64,000 bases of DNA from Adiantum capillus-veneris (lineage: Eukaryota; Streptophyta; Polypodiopsida; Polypodiales; Pteridaceae), in the NCBI GenBank assembly GCA_014529385.2, contig CM043955.1, positions 144,927,140-144,991,139 on the forward strand, read 5' to 3'. Made by a program: the position numbers and the translations under genes. This document shows positions 56,106 through 64,000 of this stretch, one piece after another; the stretch's first letter is position 1, and each line of letters begins with the position of its first letter. Below the pieces are notes generated by a model. It made no database searches. It saw only the letters and a program-made list of their open reading frames with translations, and was not told the origin of the DNA.

Positions 56106-56772
56106 CCTTTGGAGGAGCTTACTACTATACTGACACAAGCATTACATGATGCAGTAGTAGAGGCATACCCACACACCCAGCCTGAGCAGACGTCGATTTG
56201 GGAGCATGCCCGAGAACAGCTGGTATGATGAGAAATGCCGCGAGACTAGAGCTAGACTTTAGAGAGAGGTGCTTTTGGGGCACATCACTCACAGACAGCC
56301 ACAGATTGACTTCTGACGCTTAGTGCGGTGGAAGAAGAGGGTATTTTTGGCTCACCTAGAGCAAGATCTATACCAGCTATTTTTGAGTCCGGATTCACGT
56401 GAGGCATGTCGGCTCTTTCATGAGCACTCCCTTCCAGAACCCCCCGATCCATGCCCACACACATGTGCTTTTTTCCACCGTTGAGATGGTGAAGAAGACC
56501 ATTGACAGGATGAGGATTGGGAGAGCATATGATCATGATGGCTTAGTGGCTGAGAATTTCATGCACCCGCATTCACATACGGCCAGGAGACAGTGGAGTA
56601 TATAGATGCTTACACTTACCTTGGAGTGGTTTTTAGTGGACCAGCATTTTCATTGAGGAGAGAAGCAAAGACTAGATTGACTAGAGCCCATGCAGCATTG
56701 GGTAGACTGGAGAGGATGTGTTCACAGGTTCAGTTTCAGGAACCTCGGACGAAGCTCTGACTCTTTGACACT

Positions 56773-57963
56773 TTGGTGGCTTTTGCATTGCGCTATGGAG
56801 CTGAGATATGGGGACCTTCATTGGATCATCACGGGAGGACGGGTCGCATTGATGGATGGGGAGACATGGAGAAACCTTTGGGTTCTATGATCTCGCGGCT
56901 CATTAGAGCCAAGGCTTCAGTACCACGTGCCATTATCCGAGCAGAGCTAGCTGCCCCCCCACTAGTGGTTGAGGCACTCACCAAATCTGTCTCCTTCATA
57001 CACCGCATGTGGGAACTTCCCAAAGACAGATATGCGCGCCTTGCACTTGAGTCCTCTCAACAGTTAGCCATGCAGGGAGATACATCATGCTGGTATGGGG
57101 AGATGACATCATGGTTTCAGGCGCATGGGTTCAGCATAGACAGATTGCCCCCCTTCCAGTACTCACTGGATGCGCCCTCTCTGACTCTTACACAGTCCAA
57201 GATCACCAAGCTCATCCACCAGGACTTGACTCAGCTAGACACCAGGAGGACATGGATACAGCCAGTATAGGAGCTGGGCACGAAGATGGCTTTCTACAGA
57301 GAGCATTTTCCCCAGCTTATGGAGGACGGTTTTGTGACAGGCTCAGATACAGGGACATCCACTTGTCTCATGGGATACGATGTGCTGTTGGCCAGATACG
57401 CACATCTTCACCAGCTGTGGATCGAGACTGGGAGATACAGCGGAGTACCAGCAGAGGCCAGGACATGCCCCATGTGTGCCATGGAGCCTGAGACAGAGTT
57501 GCACTACACATGCCACTGCCCCATCTACTACGAGATTCGAGACCACTTCCACTGCTTGTTGAGAGAGGGATTTGGACCACTCTCCAGAGTCATGCGGTAC
57601 GAGGATCAGAGATACCTGGGTTTGTTTTTTCTCGAGCTACGCAGACACATCGAGAGCCTGACGAGAGGATAGGCTAGGCAGTCTCAGAGACAGATCACAG
57701 AGTTCTTTAGAGTTGCCACTGGACACCCGGAGGAGCTACCACCACAGCAGAGTTTGTCGCCTTACACCAAAGGCACATTGATCGATCGAGCGACCGAGAT
57801 GGGGAGATCCAGACGCCCACGACCGTGGAGGACTACATAGCATCGACGGAAGCTGCATCAGAGGATCCGGATCACTTTAGCCCGACATGCACGACGCCCG
57901 GTCAGACTACTGTCCATGGAGGAGATTGATGAGATCCGCCAGCGACCGATGCTGGATCTCTTG
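56773..57963 (+). pseudogene. LINE II-c ORF2 C-terminal region
   Basis: After the deleted RT core comes LYG/RYGAEIWGPSLDHHGR, RAKASVPRAIIRAELAAPPL, a stop after RRTWIQPV, the knuckle CPMCAMEPETELHYTCHC, RVMRYEDQRYLGLFFLELRR, and the PIP-box QRQITEFF at 57685-57708. The basic tail and IDEIRQRPMLDLL with stop TGA at about 57964 close the protein. It is interrupted by a few stops, mostly TAG in place of CAG seen in sister copies. The region after RT is thought to bind RNA or DNA. Confidence 0.8.
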
Positions 57964-58228
57964 TGATCTCTCTTGTGATTTAGCTATCCCAGCTAGCTAC
58001 TTAGTTCACACCTAGCAGTTTAGGATTCCATAGCATAGTATTTTCATTTTGTCATTTTGTTACTTTTTTTACTCTAACTTTGTATCAGATCCACCACATT
58101 GTAACTTTTTTGGTCTCATAGGCCACTTTGGCCTTTTAAAGGCGTTAATATAACATTTCATTTCATTTCATTTCTCCTCATCAAATAGATCTTTGAGGTC
58201 TCTTGGGATTGTTTCTATGATGTTAAAA

Positions 58229-58232
<4 letters not shown>

Positions 58233-58285
<53 letters not shown>
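58233..58285. repeat. (TC)26 microsatellite, left flank of LINE II-d
   Basis: A perfect TC tract of 53 bases. The right end of LINE II-d also runs into TCTCTCTCTC (63126-63136), so the LINE probably landed in a TC tract. Confidence 0.9.
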
Positions 58286-58292
<7 letters not shown>

Positions 58293-58519
58293 TCAGACCT
58301 GTAGAAATACAGAATTTACATTTCAGATTTCTCACTAGTTGCAGACCTGCAGGGAAATTTCAGAATTACATAATTTTCAGCATTGACAGAAAATTGCAGA
58401 AAATCAAAAAATGTATGATTGATATGGGGAACACACATGTATGCATCATGCGCGACAAGGATGTATGTGTGATGTGGACATAGTGGGTTGACTTGGCAGA
58501 AGTGCAGATTGTATTTTTG

Positions 58520-59448
58520 ATGGAGGTCATGACTGCTTCGCCGGTATGTAAGCCCCATCCGAAGGCAACCTTTGTGCTTACAAACAAGCGGATTACACAG
58601 ATGGAGAGGGAGATGAAAGACTGGAAAGCAGATATGGAGGGATGGTGGAAAGAGAAGGCCAACCTTCTTCAAATGTTTCTCAACGAAGGCGCGTAGTGGA
58701 AGAAAGAGAAAGAGGACCTGCACGTAGAGCTACAAGCACTTAAGGCGGACTCCAAAGCACTTAAAGAAGAGGTCTCAGCTCTCAAGCGAGAACTTGCCGA
58801 TAGAGCGAGCAGTGGACTAGAGGAGGGGAAATTCCAGACTTCTGTAGTAGAGGAAATCAAGGTCATCAAAGAGCAGGTATGGATGATCAAAGAGGAGGAG
58901 AAACAAAAGATGGTAAAGACGTCTTCGTGGATGGATGTGATCACGAAGACGCAAAAGAAGGCGGATGAGGCCGAGAAGTGGATAGAAGTCGCTAAGAGAG
59001 GCAAAGGGAAAGAAACCACATCTATCCCCACTTCTACAATCATCAACATGACTCTAGAAGAAGAACAACGAAGGAAAACTAGAGCTTTGCATATAAGAGT
59101 AACCGGTCTAAAAGACCGAGATGATGTGGAAGGGGAAGTTGACGAACTTCTCCGCATGATGGGTAGTGAGGCTACTCATACAAAGGCATGGAGGGTGGGG
59201 AAGAAGACAACACAATGGGGGGACTTCAAAAGGGGGATCATCCGTTTCCCATCCATGGAGGCAAAGAAGGACTTCTTGAAGAAGCGTCCTACACTAAAGA
59301 AAATGGGCATATTCCTTGGAGATGACCTCACTCTCACACAGCTTGCGCATATGAGAGAGGTAATGCTAGAGATTCAAGCGGCAAGGGAGAAGGGAAAGAC
59401 GGCCTTCTACAAAGATGGCCGGGTTGTGATTGTAGAGCGGCGCTCAGG
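58520..59448 (+). pseudogene. LINE II-d ORF1, coiled coil plus RRM-like plus C-terminal domain
   Basis: The first ATG is at 58520 (MEVMTASPVCKPHP). One in-frame TAG lies at 58694; otherwise the frame is open for about 310 codons. Order: heptad-rich coiled coil (ITQMEREMKDWKADMEG, LQALKADSKALKEEVSALKR), a linker (VIKEQVWMIKEEEKQK), an RRM-like domain starting RALHIRVTGLKDRDDVEGEV with GIIRFPSMEAKKDFLKK, and a C-terminal domain LTLTQLAHMREVMLEIQAAR ending AFYKDGRVVIVER. This is the plan of animal L1 ORF1p (Transposase_22-like), a trimeric RNA chaperone, and differs from the DUF4283/CCHC ORF1 of LINE I. The frame continues without a stop into a shortened endonuclease (to 59623). Confidence 0.8.
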
Positions 59449-62400
59449 AGGAGTGGCAGTGTTATTCAGGAAGGAGTTGCAGCCATTGATACATATAGCT
59501 CGGAGAGATGAGCAAGCTAGGTACATGTGGGTGAGACTGAGAGCAAAGACAGACAGATATCTTTACATTGCTATTTGCTACTTTCCCCCGAGCACGTCAG
59601 TGTATGCACCACCCAGAGGATAGTCCCCTTTCTCTATTTTGGATGATGACATATGGGAGTTCTCTAGAGATGGTGACATCATCATTCTAGGGGATTTCAA
59701 TGCTAGGACTGCCCATCATCAGACAGTATTTTATGATACTTTAGAGGAGATGATGAGAGAGCTGGATGCTGCAGAGACAGGCCTATCCAGACTATCACAA
59801 GATGGAGAACACACTGAGTATGAATGACACTTGATAGACATGGGGACTGCACATGGATTGGCCATCTTGAATGGCCTACAAAGATTTCCCACCTCAGGGG
59901 GTTTTACATGCTTTCCACGCAGACATAGAGCCAGCACAGTGGATTACGTCATGGCACAGCGGAGCCTCATCTCTAGTATCCAGGATCTCACGGTTGGACC
60001 CAGACTTGTTGGTGTGGCAGTGGATCATGCTCTTGTGTCAATGACCATCTCTTTTCAGTTTAGTGTAGCACACAGGCTACGGACAGCAGCCCCTACTCGC
60101 TACACCTTCACGCGGGAGACAGACTTTGTATACATAGATGGGATCTACAGACGCCTATGCACAGAGGAGCCAGGACGACCTCTGGAGGAGCTTACTACTA
60201 TATTGACACAGACACTACATGATGTAGCAGCAGAGGCATACCCACATACCCAGCCTGAGCAGAGACGCCGTTCGGGGAGCATGCCCCAAAACAGTTGGTC
60301 TGATGAGGAATGCCGGGACACTAGAGCTAGACGTCAGAGGGAGGTGCTTTTGGGGGACATCACTCACAAACAGTCACAGATTGACTTCCGACGCCTAGTG
60401 CGGCGGAAGAAGAGGGCATTTTTGGCTCGGCTAGAGCAAGATCTATATCAGCTGTTCTTGAGTTAGGACTCACGTGAGGCATGGCGGCTCTTTCAGGAGC
60501 ACTCTCCTCCCCCCGCCATCACTTCTACAGAGGATTGGGGCCTGTACGGCGTACGCATCATCTCTGTACACAGTTCGTGAGCAGCTCCCCCTTCCCGACC
60601 CTCCCGATCCATGCCCACACACGTGCTTTTTTCACCGCGGAGATGGTGAGGAAGGCCATTGACAGGATGAGGACTGGGAGATCATACGATCATGATGGTT
60701 TAGTGGCTGAGCATTTCACGCATGCCAGTCTACTAGCACAGCTTCTAGCAGTGATGTTTAACCGCGCCATGTGTGAGGGCTTGCTTGATACTTGGAGCCT
60801 ATCTACTATTGTACCTATCTTCAAGTCAGGAGACCCTATGGAGCCTGGGAATTATCACAGTATCATGATTGGACACACATTGGCACGGTTGTACGCATGT
60901 TTTCTTGAGCAGCTGCTGAGTAGATGGGCAGAGAGGGAGGGGATACGTGCAGCCGGGCAGGCAGGGTTCAAGAGGGGTTTTTCTACTCTTGACCATATCT
61001 TGACACTCAGAGCCATCATTGAGGAGGGTAGATCGTGTGGGAGACGGATCTATTGTAGCTTTGTGTATTTCAGCAAAGCAGTTGATACAGTGCCTAGAGC
61101 TAGATTGATGCGCAAATTACAGCAGATGGGAGTACCCACAGACCTCATTTGGGGGGTCATGGCATTATACAGGTCAGTAGTGGGGCAAGTACGCACCTCA
61201 GAGGGTCTATCCACACCGATTCACTCCACTATTGGGGTGAAGCAGGGTTGCCCGCTCTCTCCTACTCTATTTGGTATGTATGTGGATGAGGTTTCTGACT
61301 AGATTGAGAGAGATGGTGATAGAGGTGCACAACTGGCAGGGACATGGATTCCATTATTGTTATATGCTGATGATATTGTGTTGATCTCCGACTCTCCGGA
61401 GGGGATGCAACGTCACTTGGATGCTTTGAATAGGTTTGCTCTGAAAAGTGGGTTGTCCTTCAACCTTGGTAAAACCAAGGTCATGGTATTTAATACCACC
61501 CCATAGTGGATCAGGAGGTTAGCGCCAGCATTCACATACGGCCAGGAGACTGGAGTATACAGATGCGTACACTTACCTCGGAGTGGTTTTTAGTGGGCCA
61601 GCATTTTCATTGAGGAGGGCAGCAGAGACTAGACTGACTAGAGCCCATGCAGGATTGGGTAGATTGGAAAGGATGTGTTCACAGGTTCAGTTTTAGGAGC
61701 CTAGGACGAAGCTCCGGCTCTTTGACACTCTGGTGGCTTCTGCATTGCTTTATGGAGCTGAGATCTGGGGACCTTCATTAGATCATCACGGGAGGACAAG
61801 CCGCAGTGATGGATGGGGGGACATGGAGAAGCCTCTGGTCTTTATGATCTCGCGGCTCATTAGAGCCAGGGCCGCAGTACCACGTGCTATTGTTCGAGCA
61901 GAGCTAGCTGCCCCCCCACTAGTGGTTGAGGCGCTCACCAGATCGGTCTCCTTCATACACTGCATGTGGGAACTTCCCAGAGACAGATATGCCCGCCTTG
62001 CACTTGAGTCCTCTCGACAGTTAGCCATGCAAGGAGATACAGCATGCTGGTATGGGGAGATGACATCATGGTTTTAGGCACATGGGTTCAGCATAGACAA
62101 ATTGCCTCCCTTCCAGTACTCGCTGGATGCACCCTCTCTTACTCTTACACATTCCGAGATCACCAGGCTCATTCGCCAGGACTTGACTTAGCTAGACACC
62201 AAGAGGACATGGATACAGCTAGCACAGGAGCTGGGCACGAAGATGGCTTTCTATAGAGAGCATCTCCTCCAGCCTATGGTTGATGGTTTTGTGACGAGGC
62301 CCAGATACATGGACACCCACTTGTCTCATGGGATACGTTGTGCTATCGGCCAGATACGTACATCTTCACACCAGCTGCGGATCGAGACTGGGAGATACAA

Positions 62401-62930
62401 CGGAGTACCTGCACAGGCCAGGACATGCCCCCTGTGTGACATCGAGCCTGAGACAGAGTGCACTACACATGCCACTGCCCCGTCTACTACGAGATACGAG
62501 GCCGCTTCCATTGCTTGTTCAGAGAGGGCTTTGGACCATTCTCCAAAATCATGGAGTACGAGGATCAGAGATGCTTGGGTTTTTTTTTTGCTCGAGCTAC
62601 GCAGACACAGAGAGAGCCTGATGAGAGGAGAGGCTAGTCAGTTCCAGAGATAGATCATAGATTTCTTTATAGCTGCCACTGGACACCCGGAGGAGTTACT
62701 ACCACAACAGAGCTCGTCGTCTCACACCAGAGGCACACTGATCGACCGAGCGACTGAGCTGAAAAGATCCAGACGCCCACGACTGCGGAGGACTACACAG
62801 CATGGGCGGAGGCTACATCAGAGGATTCGGATCACTTTGGCTCGACATGCATGACGCCCGGTGAGACTACTGACCATGGAGGAGATTGATGAGATCCGCC
62901 AACGACCGATGCTGGATCTCTTGTGATCTA
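59449..62930 (+). pseudogene. LINE II-d ORF2, reverse transcriptase core present
   Basis: The endonuclease starts late (SGGVAVLFRKELQPL), so the catalytic WNCNG is gone; IIILGDFNARTAHHQT and VAVDHALVSMTIS remain. RT: STIVPIFKSGDP, RAAGQAGFKRGFSTLDHILT, YCSFVYFSKAVDTVPRARLM (first catalytic Asp region reading VYFSKAVD), STIGVKQGCPLSPTLFG, YADD at 61363-61374, and LSFNLGKTKVMVF. Later come LLYGAEIWGPSLDHHGR, the knuckle CPLCDIEPETE and a PIP-box at 62645-62668 in which the third residue codon is TAG. The usual closing IDEIRQRPMLDLL is at about 62884-62924. Confidence 0.83.
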
Positions 62931-63125
62931 GCTATCCCAGCTAGCTGCTGTTCACACCTAGTAGTTTAGGATTCCATAGTATTTTATTGTGACATTTGTC
63001 ATTGCATTTTTGTCATTGTTGTCATCTTGTTACTCTGACTCTGACTTTGTATCAGATCCACCACATTGTAACTTTCTGGTCTCATAGGTCACTTTGGCCT
63101 TTTGAAGACGTTAATATAACATTTC

Positions 63126-63138
63126 TCTCTCTCTCGCA
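63126..63138. repeat. (TC)n right flank of LINE II-d, then CGCAG
   Basis: Short TC repeats followed by CGCAG, which also has the form of a polypyrimidine tract and 3' splice site for what follows. Confidence 0.6.
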
Positions 63139-63242
63139 GATTGCTGCAAGCACAGCCTTGAGGGCGGCTTCTCAGGTGGTCGTCGTTGGAGAAGCACCAA
63201 CAAAAAGCAAGAGAGGGCGTGCTGCCCTGTTGACTACCAGCT
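63139..63242 (+). other. Open segment after a possible splice acceptor, unassigned
   Basis: After TCTCTCTCGCAG the frame reads IAASTALRAASQVVVVGEAP then TKSKRGRAALLTTSCEE. The composition is coding-like and unlike the neighbouring LINEs. It does not match the ankyrin part expected next in AKR2, and I do not recognise it. It could be an exon of another gene, the 5' part of the PPR pseudogene, or chance. Confidence 0.25.
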
Positions 63243-64000
63243 GTGAGGAGATCCAAATGCAATCACATACGCTTGTATCTTGAAGCTCTGGGCTGTTTTC
63301 GGTGGATGCGAAGTGAGGGTGTCTCTCCGTACGCTTGGCCAAGAAGCTCTAGGCTGTTTTCAACAAATGCAAAGCGAGGGTGTCTCTCCAGATGCAATCA
63401 CGTACGCTTGCATCTTGAAGGCAAGGGTCTGGGTTAGGAAGCTTTAAGTGGTTTTCAGCCGAAGCTCTTGGCTGTTTTCAGCGGATGCAAAGTGAGGGTA
63501 TCTCTCCATACACTTCGCAAAAAAGCTCTGGGCTGTTTTTGGCAGATGCAAAGCGAGGGTGTCTCTCCAGATGCAATCACTTACGCTTGCATCTTGAAGG
63601 GTCCGGGTCAGGAAGCTCTGGGTTGTTTTCAGCAGATGCAGAGAGAGGGCATCTGTCCAAATGCAATCACGTACAGTTGCATCTTGAAGGCATGTGGCAT
63701 TACACAAGGTGCTGATATGAGCAAAATAATTCACGATGATCTTATTAGTTAGGGGTTGCTGAAAGAAAACATCGTGCTTGGCATTGCCTTGGTCGACACG
63801 TGTGCCAGGTGTGGTGCACTTCATAAAGCACAAAAAGTTCTTGAGGAACTTCCTGTCTAGGATATTGTTTCTTGGAATGCACTGATTGCGGGATATTCCC
63901 AACTTGAGCAGGGCCAAGAAGCTCTGGGTTGTTTTCAACGGATGCGAAGCGAGGGTGTCTCTCCAGATGCAATCACATAGGCTTGCATCTTGAAGCTCTG
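63243..64000 (+). pseudogene. PPR-motif array, pseudogene
   Basis: Repeated pieces of one plant PPR motif, best read as QEALGCFQQMQREGICPNAI then TYSCILKACG. Six copies of the block MQSEGVSP occur near 63303, 63363, 63480, 63541, 63630 and 63938; some units are shortened from SPDAITYA to SPYA. From about 63600 a longer run has several successive motifs, including IVLGIALVDTCARCGALHKA and DIVSWNALIAGYSQLEQGQE, as in PLS-class organelle RNA-editing and processing factors. In-frame TAG codons follow DLIS (63749-63751) and LPV (63798-63800), and there is a TAG in the last motif. The array runs off the window end, so a functional remainder further right cannot be excluded. Confidence 0.8.

Larger units (their letters stand above)
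54962..58175 (+). mobile_element. LINE II-c, main part, RT core deleted
   Basis: From the ORF1 C-terminal domain through endonuclease, a short RT start, the post-RT region, the C-terminus and a 3' UTR ending GTTAATATAAC plus (ATTTC)3. The RT palm (about 800 bases, present in II-d at 60722-61528) is missing, with the joint at about 56566 near a shared GCATTCACATACGG. The tail is a short tandem repeat, not poly(A), which sets LINE II apart from LINE I. Confidence 0.87.
58286..63125 (+). mobile_element. LINE II-d, most complete copy of family II
   Basis: A 5' UTR of about 230 bases, ORF1 (58520-59448), an endonuclease lacking its first about 60 residues, complete RT, the C-terminal region, and a 3' UTR ending GTTAATATAAC then ATTTC and TC repeats. 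About 4.8 kb. RT is not of the plant L1 type. Its motifs (QAGFKRGFSTLDHI, GVKQGCPLSPTLFG, YADD) recall the jockey/CR1-like side of the LINE tree, but I leave the clade open. Inactivated by about ten stops and the loss of the endonuclease start. Confidence 0.87.

Noticed and set aside
58160-58290. Host promoter at the (TC)n tract
   Set aside because: TC tracts occur in plant promoters, but here the tract is flanked by LINE II ends and no host gene start follows.
63243-64000. CRISPR-like regular repeats
   Set aside because: The spacing is irregular and the repeats encode PPR motifs; the genome is a plant's.

Overview
The window is nuclear DNA of a land plant with a large, repeat-dense genome. 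Three things show this: exons of an AKR2-type ankyrin chaperone gene, a plant-type PPR motif array, and plant-type Ty3/gypsy and L1 elements. The style of the PPR motifs, the very long introns and the Penelope-like element suggest a seed-free vascular plant, most likely a fern. That taxonomic call is inference. Almost everything here is retrotransposon fossil, and no element looks fully intact.

Layout. 1-3593: fragments of two Ty3/gypsy elements, one of them with pol, LTR and gag in unusual order on the minus strand. 3594-19127: a small LTR element with no visible coding capacity. It has been split by two L1-type LINEs (family I) in opposite orientation, copy I-a at 3735-10258 (+) and I-b at 11071-17970 (-), each with a recognisable target-site duplication. 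19128-19935: the 3' end of a diverged relative of LINE I. 20211-32836: three plus-strand exons of an AKR2-like gene. The first intron seen (11.5 kb) holds two inverted pieces of LINE family III around a Ty3/gypsy fossil, plus a 5'-truncated LINE set in an (AC)n tract.

32837-47883: the following intron, or intergenic DNA. It contains a (TC)n tract, two LINE family II pieces in permuted order, LINE I-c (-) with a tandemly repeated 1,004-bp block, and a minus-strand Penelope-like reverse transcriptase. 47884-63125: a LINE II copy interrupted by LINE I-d (-), then a second, longer LINE II copy bounded by (TC)n. 63139-64000: an unassigned open segment and a decayed array of PPR motifs.

How parts work. 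LINE I encodes ORF1 (DUF4283-like domain, CCHC knuckle, proline-rich linker, an unassigned C-terminal domain) and ORF2 (APE-type endonuclease, reverse transcriptase, zf-RVT). The two frames overlap by ATGA in all four copies. LINE II has a quite different ORF1 (coiled coil, RRM-like domain, C-terminal domain) that reads in frame into the endonuclease, and its ORF2 ends with a PCNA-binding (PIP) box. The only host genes supported are the AKR2-like gene and the PPR pseudogene. No tRNA, rRNA, CRISPR or bacterial-type features were seen.
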